Counted from the stretch's first letter, positions 7,922 to 15,322 are shown. The stretch: 37,672 bases of DNA from an uncultured Propionibacteriaceae bacterium (GCA_938046585.1 CALIWR010000020.1:1-37672), one strand, 5' to 3'. Numbers and translations are program-made. The notes: generated by a model not told the origin, from the sequence alone.

Positions 7922-8266
7922 GACAACACCAGCTACACCCACGACAACACCACAGGAGCAAGCCGACCCCAGAAACCACCAACGAGCCACATCAACAGCC
8001 TGCAACCACCACCGCCACCCACCTCCAGTTACAGTAAGAACACATCCCAGAACCGGAGGAACCCCATGACCCAACCCCCCTACCCAGGCCAACACCCCTA
8101 CCCAGGCCAACCACCCCAGACCGGACCCATCTACCCCCAGACCGGACCCAGCAACCCCGGCTACCCACCACAACCCCAAAACCAGCCTTACCCACCACCA
8201 GCACCCACAGGCAAGACCAAAACCGGCATCATCATCACCATGAGCGTCATCATCGTCGCTCTCGCG
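7922..8266 (+). repeat. Direct repeat copy B: promoter region, N-terminus and half the membrane helix of paralog 5
   Basis: This is the second copy of the 6863-7214 block, 345 bases long, lacking 6 and 1 bases in the non-coding part. It carries the TACAGT box, the ribosome site and the first 67 codons unchanged. Confidence 0.9.
8030..8035 (+). promoter_or_regulatory. TACAGT -10-like box of paralog 5
   Basis: TACAGTAA lies 30 bases before the ATG at 8066, the same spacing as in paralogs 3 and 4. Confidence 0.5.
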
Positions 8267-8782
8267 GCTGTCGGGGTTTACTTCGCCTTCTTCAGATCGT
8301 CCTCGACGCAAACCGCCAAACGAACCCGCCCCCCGTACCAGGGCTGGACTATCAGCGGAAATCAACTCACCGGGCCCAGCATGACCGCCCAGCTCCCCGA
8401 TGGATGGCAACTTTCAGATATCAATGGACGAGACAATGACGGTGACCTAGTCGACCCCAGCACCCACAATCTGATGAACTACTGGGCAGACTATCCCAGC
8501 GAAGGGAACGCCGAGAAACTCTGCAAAGAGAAGGTCCAACTCAATCACACGAACAAAGACGACCCCGTCGAACAGATCACCGGGCAGACCTGGGGCGGCA
8601 AACCCGCCGTCATCTACCGCATGGCGGTCACCTCGGCAGCAGGAAAATCCTTCCACCATTACTTCTGCCTCGATAACGGCAACGGCGGCGTGGCGCTGCT
8701 GCATACTGCAGGCGTGGAGAAGCACGAAGCAAAGCTAGACAAAGACACCCAGACCATCGTCACCACCTGGCAGTGGAAATAG
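8066..8782 (+). CDS. GW/TWQWK-family membrane-anchored protein (paralog 5)
   Basis: This is a 238-residue protein from ATG 8066, five bases after GGAGGA (8055-8060). Residues 1-67 are identical to paralog 4. The second half of the helix and the linker differ completely: the linker is short and basic (T-A-K-R-T-R) instead of long and Thr/Pro-rich. The outer domain starts Y-Q-G-W, has L-P-D-G-W, cysteines in K-L-C-K and F-C-L-D, G-Q-T-W-G-G-K and ends T-T-W-Q-W-K. It is the last member of the array and is followed by convergent genes. The mix of an identical front half and a diverged back half shows that the anchor and the exposed domain evolve separately. Confidence 0.85.
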   Translation: MTQPPYPGQHPYPGQPPQTGPIYPQTGPSNPGYPPQPQNQPYPPPAPTGKTKTGIIITMSVIIVALAAVGVYFAFFRSSSTQTAKRTRPPYQGWTISGNQLTGPSMTAQLPDGWQLSDINGRDNDGDLVDPSTHNLMNYWADYPSEGNAEKLCKEKVQLNHTNKDDPVEQITGQTWGGKPAVIYRMAVTSAAGKSFHHYFCLDNGNGGVALLHTAGVEKHEAKLDKDTQTIVTTWQWK

Positions 8783-8973
8783 GCCCAGACAATGAGACAG
8801 CGCAAGCCCCGGCCTGACCGAACAAGCTGAGACCTGGCCGCCGGAGTGTCAGGCCCGTTCGGCCAGCTCATCGGACACAGCCCGCCTACCCGCATGGCTG
8901 GTTAGCAGACCAGAACCTGCCCCTGCAGGTGATACGACCCCACCGCAGGCTCCCAGCGTGCTCAGAGCAGCGG

Positions 8974-9035
8974 GGAGCCTTGTTCCCGACAGGGGTTTGG
9001 GTGTTCAGGGGATATCCAAGCGGGAACAAGGCTCC
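8974..9035. terminator. 15-bp perfect inverted repeat between convergent genes
   Basis: GGAGCCTTGTTCCCG (8974-8988) and CGGGAACAAGGCTCC (9021-9035) are exact reverse complements around a 32-base spacer that contains the palindrome GGATATCC (9010-9017). It lies between paralog 5 and the response regulator gene, both of which end toward it. It is probably a shared transcription stop, but the long spacer also fits a cruciform or a small repeat element. The rest of 8783-9128 holds nothing else I can support. Confidence 0.5.
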
Positions 9036-9128
9036 ATTGCGAGAGTACCCCACCGTCGCCGGCTTGTCTGCCGATCTGGCCCAGATTCGCCGAATGTTGC
9101 TGCCCGCCGACAGTGCGCCTGCCGGGTC

Positions 9129-9785
9129 TCAGCCTCCCCGCGCCACCAGACCGGTCTCGATCGCCAGGATCACCAGCTGTACCCGGTCCCGGCTGCTGGT
9201 CTTCGCCAGCAGAGCATGGACGTGCGACTTCACGGTGGACTCGGCCAACACCAACTCGGCGGAGATCTCAGGATTCGACAGCCCTCTCCCAATCAGGGCC
9301 AACACCTCCCGCTCTCGCTCGCTCAAACCCGCCAGGCGCGACACCCTGGCGTCGGTCACGATCGGGAGCATCCGATCCAACAGCCGGCGGGTCGCCGACG
9401 GTGCAACCACGGCATCACCAGCGCAGACCGCGCGAACGGCAGCCAGCAGCTCGTGAGCCGAGGCGTCCTTGAGCAGAAAACCAGAAGCTCCGGCGTTCAA
9501 CGCCCGGATCACGTAGTCGTCCAAGTCAAAGGTGGTCAGCACCAGCACCTTGGTCGCAGGACAGCGACGCAGGATCTGCTCGGTGGCAGCCAGGCCATCA
9601 AGGTTCGGCATCCTGATGTCCATCAGCACCAGGTCCGGTGTGAGCTCGACGGCCTTCCGTACGGCCTCGCAGCCATCAGCCGCCTCCCCGACAACGGCCA
9701 GATCCCGCTGCGGGTCGAGCATCATCCGAAACCCGGTCCGCACCATCGCCTGGTCGTCGACCAGCAGCAGCCGCCACCTGTTCAC
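9129..9785 (-). CDS. NarL/FixJ-family response regulator
   Basis: This 218-residue regulator has an N-terminal receiver domain (about 4-120) with the acidic pair D10-D11, phospho-acceptor D56 in L-M-D-I-R-M-P, a T-T-F switch region and the lysine in L-L-K-D. A C-terminal LuxR-type helix-turn-helix (about 150-212) carries L-S-E-R-E-R-E-V-L, G-L-S-N-P-E-I-S and S-T-V-K-S-H-V. The start is GTG 9785, overlapping the TGA of the histidine kinase by four bases (GTGA), so the two are co-translated. It should bind DNA as a phosphorylated dimer. The 10883-10900 palindrome between the kinase and the divergent DUF418 gene is the obvious candidate site, which would mean auto-regulation plus control of that gene (inferred). 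Confidence 0.95.
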   Translation of the reverse strand: MNRWRLLLVDDQAMVRTGFRMMLDPQRDLAVVGEAADGCEAVRKAVELTPDLVLMDIRMPNLDGLAATEQILRRCPATKVLVLTTFDLDDYVIRALNAGASGFLLKDASAHELLAAVRAVCAGDAVVAPSATRRLLDRMLPIVTDARVSRLAGLSEREREVLALIGRGLSNPEISAELVLAESTVKSHVHALLAKTSSRDRVQLVILAIETGLVARGG

Positions 9786-10810
9786 CGCGTCTCCTTCAGA
9801 GGAACCCGAGCCTCGACGACGAAACCGTCGCCATCGTTAGCGACCTCCAACGAACCACCGACCGTGACCATCCGCTGGCGCATAGCCGTCATGCCGTTGC
9901 CCTCGACGATCGGGGCACCATCCGAGGCGTTGACCGCCCGCCACACCAAGTGCCCGTCACATACCTCGAGCCGAGCCCGTACCTCGGCGCCAGGGGCATG
10001 CCGCAGCGCATTCGTCAGGGATTCCTGGACGCAGCGGTAAACCGCGGCCTGGGCAGGGGCGCCCAGATCGACTTCGGTCACCTCAGCAGCGATGCTGACC
10101 TGGGCCGGTTGCCCCGCCTGGCGGGCATTGTCCACCAAGCCCCGGATATCGGCCAGGCCCGGCTGAACACTGGTGACCGCGGCGTCCTCGCCCAGGGCGT
10201 GAACCAGGGTCCGAGTTTCCGACAGGGACCGTACCGCGGTGGCGTGGATCTGGTCCAAGGCGTCGCTGATCGAAGCCAGGCGCTCCTCGGCATCCAGGTC
10301 CACCTCGCCGGCGGGTGCCTGCGCGAGGTAGCGGGCGGCCTCGCTCGCGACCACGATCAGGCCTAGCCCGTGGCCGACGATGTCATGCATCTCCGTCGAG
10401 ATCCGGCCCCGTTCGGCCAGCACTGCGGCCCGTACGGTCTGCTCCTGCTCGGCGCGGCGTACCTGGCGCAGCCGCCGGTTGACGCGGACCAGCTGCCCGA
10501 CGACGACCGCGACCGCGACCAGGCAGGTCTGGACGATGAACAACCCGAGACGGTCGTAAAAGAGGGTCTCGGCCGAGACATAACCAAGCTCATCCTTCGA
10601 CCAGTCGAAACAGGCGACGCCGACCCCGACGAAGGTCGGCACGAGCCAGACACCCCAAACCCGGGCATTGGCGACCGCAATCCCAAGCGCAACCGGGATC
10701 AGGAGATCCACCGCGAGGGGCTGGTCAATGACGACAAGCTGAAGGGCGCCGAGGATCATGGCGGCCGCGACCAGCCCGTGGCTGATCCAGTTCCAGTTCC
10801 ACTGTGCCAT
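9782..10810 (-). CDS. Membrane-bound HisKA_3-family sensor histidine kinase
   Basis: This is a 342-residue kinase from ATG 10810. A longer in-frame start at 11044 is rejected because it would overlap the divergent gene and the stretch is not protein-like. GAAAGGG lies about ten bases ahead. Four or five hydrophobic helices fill residues 10-110, with little outside the membrane, so it probably senses a membrane or intramembrane signal in the manner of DesK-type kinases. The HisKA_3 dimerisation domain has the phosphorylated H142 in E-M-H-D-I-V-G-H. The ATPase domain ends with A-L-R-H-A and G-N-G-M-T-A-M motifs. It phosphorylates the co-translated response regulator. The signal is unknown. Confidence 0.93.
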   Translation of the reverse strand: MAQWNWNWISHGLVAAAMILGALQLVVIDQPLAVDLLIPVALGIAVANARVWGVWLVPTFVGVGVACFDWSKDELGYVSAETLFYDRLGLFIVQTCLVAVAVVVGQLVRVNRRLRQVRRAEQEQTVRAAVLAERGRISTEMHDIVGHGLGLIVVASEAARYLAQAPAGEVDLDAEERLASISDALDQIHATAVRSLSETRTLVHALGEDAAVTSVQPGLADIRGLVDNARQAGQPAQVSIAAEVTEVDLGAPAQAAVYRCVQESLTNALRHAPGAEVRARLEVCDGHLVWRAVNASDGAPIVEGNGMTAMRQRMVTVGGSLEVANDGDGFVVEARVPLKETR

Positions 10811-10882
10811 CCGCGTTCTGCCCTTTCCGTCACCGCGAGGGTAGGCGGATCGATCGCCGGATCGGTACTCGACGGCACCGGA

Positions 10883-10900
10883 TTCCACCCTGGGGTGGAA
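10883..10900. promoter_or_regulatory. 18-bp palindromic operator candidate between kinase and DUF418 genes
   Basis: TTCCACCC (10883-10890), a TG spacer, and GGGTGGAA (10893-10900) form a perfect 8-bp inverted repeat. It lies about midway between the divergent starts at 10810 and 10974, as expected for a dimeric regulator controlling both sides. Confidence 0.6.
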
Positions 10901-10960
10901 CCGTTCAGCGACGGGTGGTCCCCCGGCAGGAATCCGGCGCCCTGAGCCCGGATCGGTTCC

Positions 10961-10966
10961 TAGCGT
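10961..10966 (+). promoter_or_regulatory. TAGCGT -10 box, leaderless promoter of the DUF418 gene
   Basis: TAGCGT ends seven bases before the ATG at 10974 and no ribosome site is present. This is the usual layout of leaderless actinobacterial genes (TANNNT 6-7 bases before the start) and favours ATG 10974 over GTG 10965. Confidence 0.5.
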
Positions 10967-10973
10967 GGTCGGC

Positions 10974-12002
10974 ATGAACCAACGGATCCCCTTCCTCGAC
11001 ATGCTGCGGGGCTTCGCCATCGCGGGCATCCTGCTCGTCAACATCGGCGACCTGACCGGCCTAGGCCACGACCTGGAGCCGGTCCGCTCCGTCGAACCGG
11101 CCCAGCAGATCCTGTACTACCTGGTCAGCTGCCGTTTCGTGCCGATCTTCATGTTCCTGTTCGGGATCTCGATGGGTCTGATCACCCGTGGCCTGCGGCA
11201 ACGTGGGCAGCGGGCCTGGCCGCAGCTGGTGCGGCGCATGGTCGCCCTAGTCGGTGTCGGGATATTGCACTCGCTGATCTACCCGGGCGAGGTCCTGCTG
11301 ACGTACGGCGCGGTCGGTCTCGTGGTGCTGCCGCTGGTCCTGCTCTGCTCCCGCCGGGTCCTGCTGATCATCGGCCTGATCGGCACCCTCGCCGCAATGG
11401 TGATGGGCGGCGGGGCCCTGGCGCTGCCGGGAATGTTCTGCCTAGGCGCGGTCTCAGTGCCGTACGGCCTTCCGGAATACCTTGAGGTCGCAGACCGGCG
11501 GGTCCGCATCGGGCTGTGGATCGGGCTCGGGCTGGGCCTCGCGGCGCTCGCCTGGCAGACGACCGAGCCGGGCGACCCCCGGTTCACCACAGCCGGCGGT
11601 GTGGCCGGGATGATCCTCGCGGCCGTCTATGTCGGCGCCCTGTCGCTGCTGTGGCAGACCCGGGCCCGGCGGCTGCTGGCCGCGATGTTCACCCCGCTCG
11701 GCCGGATGGCCTTCTCGAACTACATCGGCGCCAGCCTGATCGTCATCCCGGTGGGCCTGCTCCTCAACTTCCGCTCCAGCCGTACGGTGCTGCCGGCCCT
11801 CGCCGTCGCTGTCGTCATCTTGATCGTCCAAAACCTGGTCTCACGCTGGTGGCTGGCCCGATTCAGTTACGGACCACTCGAGTGGTGCTGGCGCGTGGTG
11901 ACCCGCTGGCAGCTGGTCTCGATGCGCCGTACCGCCGAGCAGCCGAAGATCGCCGCTCAACTCCCCATGCAGACGCCCGAGAACGCCATTTCCCGAGCCT
12001 GA
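10974..12002 (+). CDS. DUF418/YeiB-like multi-pass membrane protein
   Basis: This 342-residue protein has about ten hydrophobic helices. The N-terminus R-I-P-F-L-D-M-L-R-G-F-A-I-A-G-I-L-L-V-N-I is typical of DUF418/acyltransferase-3-like membrane proteins. The C-terminal third carries the DUF418 pattern: G-R-M-A-F-S-N-Y, then W-L-A-R-F-S-Y-G-P-L-E-W-x-W-R. It is about 30-50 residues shorter than many YeiB-type proteins. Members are suspected to act on cell-envelope molecules, but no reaction is established. It is transcribed divergently from the two-component genes across the palindrome and is a likely target of that system. Start chosen as ATG 10974 from the -10 spacing. Confidence 0.85.
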   Translation: MNQRIPFLDMLRGFAIAGILLVNIGDLTGLGHDLEPVRSVEPAQQILYYLVSCRFVPIFMFLFGISMGLITRGLRQRGQRAWPQLVRRMVALVGVGILHSLIYPGEVLLTYGAVGLVVLPLVLLCSRRVLLIIGLIGTLAAMVMGGGALALPGMFCLGAVSVPYGLPEYLEVADRRVRIGLWIGLGLGLAALAWQTTEPGDPRFTTAGGVAGMILAAVYVGALSLLWQTRARRLLAAMFTPLGRMAFSNYIGASLIVIPVGLLLNFRSSRTVLPALAVAVVILIVQNLVSRWWLARFSYGPLEWCWRVVTRWQLVSMRRTAEQPKIAAQLPMQTPENAISRA

Positions 12003-12095
12003 GCCCGCCGAAACAGTGACCCATCTCGGACACGGCGGCTCGCGACAGTCGCAGGACAACCGATCTTCCGGCTGCGCGAGCCGCTCCGGCGTCGT

Positions 12096-12497
12096 TCAGC
12101 CGATCTTCTTCCAGGGTGACCGATGCGGATCAAAGCCATCCCGCAGACCCCCGCCTTTAATGAATGTCTTCGTCGGCCCCCAATTCGCGGGATTGAGCAG
12201 CCGCCCTAACACCATCGCGTTGACCTGACTGGCGCCGGCTGATTTTAGCGCAGCAGCCGCATTGAGAACATTCGCCCCACTGACCCAGGAATCCTCGATC
12301 AGCAGAAAACGAGAGCCGGGAAGTGGATCGCAAGCAAATATGTCGGTATTATACTCCCGTTTCTGCGAGTCCTTCATCTTGCGAAATTGAATCTCCTCGA
12401 GATCCAACCCAAGGATGTTCAGAACATCGACAACAATGGCATGGAGTGGATGCTCATGGGAACCATGCCACCCAAGATTTGATGCGCTGCTGATCAC
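12096..12497 (-). CDS. Short phosphoribosyltransferase-like protein coupled to DprA
   Basis: This 133-residue protein starts at GTG 12497, overlapping the dprA stop by four bases (GTGA). The core is the PRPP-loop motif F-L-L-I-E-D-S-W-V-S-G-A-N (residues 64-76; acidic pair E68-D69, loop S73-G74), followed by an alanine-rich helix A-A-A-L-K-S-A-G-A-S, as in ComF/orotate-type phosphoribosyltransferases. The N-terminus enters directly at a loop containing H-E-H-P-L, with no preceding strand or zinc ribbon, so it is short for the fold and may be truncated. Local GC is visibly lower than in the neighbours, suggesting transfer. In the DprA context it may act on a nucleotide or nucleic acid substrate in a phage- or plasmid-defence pair rather than in purine salvage. 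That role is inferred. Confidence 0.7.
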   Translation of the reverse strand: MISSASNLGWHGSHEHPLHAIVVDVLNILGLDLEEIQFRKMKDSQKREYNTDIFACDPLPGSRFLLIEDSWVSGANVLNAAAALKSAGASQVNAMVLGRLLNPANWGPTKTFIKGGGLRDGFDPHRSPWKKIG

Positions 12498-13405
12498 AAA
12501 CCTGGCTGGAGGGCATCATCGTTGGCATCAGCCAGGGCCAAGTCGATGGCATCCGCCAGGGATTCGCTGGAGTCAGCCACCGCCACCCATGGGCTTGAGG
12601 CCATCTCCCGGCCCCATTGGGTGGTTGTGGCGACACTGTGGGACAAGATCACAGGGCGGCCATGGTCGGCGGCCTTCCGGGCCTGGATCCTGCTGTCGGA
12701 GTGCTCACCGGCCTCCACCACGATGGTGGCCAGGCCATAGCCGGACATCGTCCCATTACGCATCGAGAACGTATCCTTGGCCGGCGGCTGGTCTGGGTAG
12801 AACTGCGAGATGACTAGCCCCTGAGAGGCGATCTCGTCCTGGAGTTTGCGATTCGCCGCCGGGAAATACCGGCGGATTCCGGTACCGATCACCGCGACGG
12901 TACGGGCGCCGATGCGCAACGCCTCCTGGTGGGCAGCGGTATCGATGCCCTCTGCCAGGCCGGAGATCACCGCCAGGTCCCGCTCGGCCAGCAGCCGGGC
13001 CGCCACCCGGCTCATCTCCAGCCCCTCCGCCGAAGCCTTCCGAGAACCGACCACGCTCATCCCCTGGTCTTGCGGGATGAGATTCCCGCGGACGAATAGG
13101 AAGGGTGGGCAGTCGAAGACCGAGGCCAGGCGCCTCGGATAACGCTCCGACAGGACAGTCACCAGGTCCAGTCCGTCAGCCTCCCAGGCACAGAGCTCGG
13201 CCTCGGCCGCAGCGCGCGCCTCATCACAGGCGGGATCGGCAACCAAACCGTCCTGGGTGGCATCGAGCACGGCGATCGCCGAGCCCTCGTCGAGAACCTC
13301 GCATGCGATGTCGCTCCACACCGTACCGCTCGGGGCAGCCCGCAGCAGAGCCAGCAGGGCAACGGTCTCGCTGCGATCACCGGCAGTTCGTACCGCACGA
13401 GTCAT
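12494..13405 (-). CDS. dprA: DprA-type SLOG/Rossmann protein, non-canonical form
   Basis: This is a 303-residue protein from ATG 13405, with GGAAGGGAG five bases ahead; the in-frame upstream start at 13450 lacks a ribosome site. The Rossmann domain shows V-G-S-R-K-A-S (about 119-125), S-G-L-A-E-G-I-D-T-A-A-H (148-159), V-I-G-T-G-I-R-R-Y-F-P and V-V-E-A (229-232). Canonical DprA has a P-x-R-N-R-I-I-S-G-L motif; here the region reads F-S-M-R-N-G-T-M-S-G-Y-G. The usual S-G-x-L-x-T-A loop is replaced by H-S-D-S-R-I-Q-A-R-K-A. A C-terminal winged-helix domain is absent. Housekeeping dprA usually lies near chlI/yifB or topA; here the partner is a phosphoribosyltransferase. A single-stranded DNA or nucleotide-binding role in defence is more likely than natural transformation (inferred). 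Confidence 0.8.
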   Translation of the reverse strand: MTRAVRTAGDRSETVALLALLRAAPSGTVWSDIACEVLDEGSAIAVLDATQDGLVADPACDEARAAAEAELCAWEADGLDLVTVLSERYPRRLASVFDCPPFLFVRGNLIPQDQGMSVVGSRKASAEGLEMSRVAARLLAERDLAVISGLAEGIDTAAHQEALRIGARTVAVIGTGIRRYFPAANRKLQDEIASQGLVISQFYPDQPPAKDTFSMRNGTMSGYGLATIVVEAGEHSDSRIQARKAADHGRPVILSHSVATTTQWGREMASSPWVAVADSSESLADAIDLALADANDDALQPGL

Positions 13406-13419
13406 GGTGTCTCCCTTCC

Positions 13420-13443
13420 GTCCCCAATTCTGTCCCCAATTCT
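13420..13443. repeat. 12-bp perfect tandem duplication upstream of dprA
   Basis: GTCCCCAATTCT occurs twice head to tail, ending 15 bases before the dprA ATG on the opposite strand. In the gene's direction the unit reads AGAATTGGGGAC. It overlaps the expected promoter or 5' leader and could be a direct-repeat operator. Confidence 0.6.
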
Positions 13444-13625
13444 CACGCACACCACCGACAGTGTCTTTATCGTGGATCAGTCTGACGGGTCACAGCCCGA
13501 TCGCAGCCCAGACCACACCATGAGACCTCAGCCCTTATGGCTGGAACTTGCTAGCCTGACAGGACCAATCTTGGGGTGTCGGTCGCGAGACCTATCGCCT
13601 CACCCGTAGCTGAAGGGACACCCCG

Positions 13626-14468
13626 ATGAAGACGATCACCCTCACCAACGGCGTCGAGATGCCCGCCATCGGGCTCGGCGTCTTCCAGATGGACGAGACG
13701 CAGATCCGAGATACGATCCCGGCGGCCGTGGCAGCCGGCTACCGGCTGATCGACACGGCATCGCGCTACTACAACGAGGATGCAGTCGGCCGGGCAATCG
13801 CCGAACTCGAGGTGCCGCGCGAGGACCTGTTCATCACCACCAAACTCTGGTTCAAAGACCACGGGCAGACTGCGACCAGGGACGCCTTCCACGCCTCGCT
13901 CGACAAGCTGGGTCTCGACTACCTCGACCTGTACCTCATCCACCAGCCGTTCAACGACTATTACGCCGCCTGGCGGGTCATGGCCGAGCTTCTTGAGGAA
14001 GGCCGGGTACGGGCGATCGGGGTGTCCAACTTCTACCCCGACCGTTACCTCGACCTCGTCACCCACACCGGGGTTATCCCAGCCGTCAACCAGCGCGAAT
14101 GCCACCCGTACCACCAGCAGATCGCGATGCAAGAACTGATGGCCGCCCACGGTACGGTGCTGCAGGCCTGGGGTCCGCTCGGCCAGGGGAACACTGCGAT
14201 CCGGGAGGACCCGGTACTCGTCGCGATCGCCGAAACCCATGCCGTGACCGTGGCCCAGGTGATCATCCGCTGGATTCTGCAGCGCGGCGCCACCCTGGTG
14301 GCGAAGAGCACCCACCCGGAACGGCTGCAGGCCAACCTTGACGTCTTCGGCTTTGAACTCTCCGACCCGGAGATGGCCGCGATCGCCGCCCTTGACCGGC
14401 AGCAGCCGAATGCCGGATTCGACCATCGCGATCCCCAGATGCTGGAACGGCTGCTCCAACTCGACTGA
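13626..14468 (+). CDS. Aldo/keto reductase (NADPH-dependent, 2,5-diketogluconate reductase type)
   Basis: This 280-residue enzyme has a complete AKR fold. The catalytic set is visible: D43 and Y48 in L-I-D-T-A-S-R-Y-Y-N-E, K73 in I-T-T-K-L-W and H106 in Y-L-I-H-Q-P. The signature G-V-S-N-F and the late cofactor motif V-A-K-S-T-H-P-E-R follow. It should reduce carbonyls to alcohols with NADPH in the cytoplasm; the substrate cannot be told. The ATG at 13626 follows AAGGGA (13613-13618). It is divergent from dprA with a 220-base gap and appears to be a single-gene unit. Confidence 0.95.
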   Translation: MKTITLTNGVEMPAIGLGVFQMDETQIRDTIPAAVAAGYRLIDTASRYYNEDAVGRAIAELEVPREDLFITTKLWFKDHGQTATRDAFHASLDKLGLDYLDLYLIHQPFNDYYAAWRVMAELLEEGRVRAIGVSNFYPDRYLDLVTHTGVIPAVNQRECHPYHQQIAMQELMAAHGTVLQAWGPLGQGNTAIREDPVLVAIAETHAVTVAQVIIRWILQRGATLVAKSTHPERLQANLDVFGFELSDPEMAAIAALDRQQPNAGFDHRDPQMLERLLQLD

Positions 14469-14607
14469 TCCGAAACCAGACCGTGGGCGGGCGCCACCCC
14501 GGTCCAAGCTTGCTCGACAAGCATCACCAGGCCACAGGCACCGATCCAGGCGGTATTCCTCAGGTCCCGGGCCGGCATCAGCGCGTACCCGGCCCAGGCG
14601 CCGACGA

Positions 14608-15314
14608 TTGCTCCACCCCGGCTGGGTCCCGTTCGCCGCTGACGGCGCCGGCAACCACCTGGCGATCGACACGGCGCCCGGGCCAAACGGTGTGCCCGGG
14701 CAGGTGCGCGAATTCGGAGCCGACCTGCGTGACGGGCCTTTCGTCCACGCCGACTCGCTCGTGGACTTTCTTGCCCGGCGCCGCCACCCGTGGCCCGAGC
14801 GCCTGAGCATCGACCACCAGGTACAGCCCCGGAAACGATGGGCGCTGGCCGTGAAAGGCGTACCTGCCGAGACCCAGCCGCTGCGGCTGTTCGAGCTCGC
14901 CGAGGTCACAGGCACCGTTGTCACGCGGGCTACCAACCTGAAGTCTCTACTGCGTAACGTAGACCGGGTCGATCTCGCCGGCCTGCAGGGCTTGCCGCTG
15001 CAGGAACTGTCGGCGCTGGATCTGGAACGCCTCGACTTGGCCTCGCTGGCGGGTCATCCGACGCTGCGGATCGTACGCCTGGAGAACGTCGACCAGGTGG
15101 ACGGGGTATCGGCGCTAGCCGAGCTTCCCGCGATGGAATCAGTGACGATCCAAGGCCCGTTCCCAGCCGAAGCTGATCTCGACGCTAGCGCGTCACCCGA
15201 GCCTGCACCGGGTACGGCTCGGCCACTCTGGGGCTGGAACAGCTCGTCTCGCTCGCTGACCAGCTGGTGCCCGACGGTCGATTTGCCGCCCAGGAGAGGT
15301 CCGGTCAAGTGTAG
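14608..15314 (+). pseudogene. Broken SUKH (SMI1/KNR4) domain plus leucine-rich gene
   Basis: From 14608 the frame reads H-P-G-W-V-P-F-A-A-D-G-A-G-N, then D-T-A-P-G-P-N-G-V-P-G-Q-V and S-L-V-D-F-L-A. This is the second half of a SUKH (SMI1/KNR4) domain, a fold common among toxin-immunity proteins. Leucine-rich repeats follow (L-D-L-E-R-L-D-L-A-S-L-A-G-H-P). The domain's first half is missing: upstream in this frame the sequence runs through the aldo/keto reductase gene without homology and no start is credible. Between about 15189 and 15225 the sensible protein moves to another frame, ending L-E-Q-L-V-S-L-A-D-Q-L-V-P-D-G-R-F and TAG at 15312-15314. A 5' loss plus a frameshift mark it as inactive. 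An open frame continues to 15510 in the first frame but is not protein-like. Confidence 0.65.
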
Positions 15315-15322
15315 CTCGGCTG

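Noticed and set aside
13551..14936. 461-codon open frame on the minus strand
   Set aside because: It lies opposite the well-supported aldo/keto reductase, its product has no recognisable motif, and long antisense frames are common in high-GC DNA.
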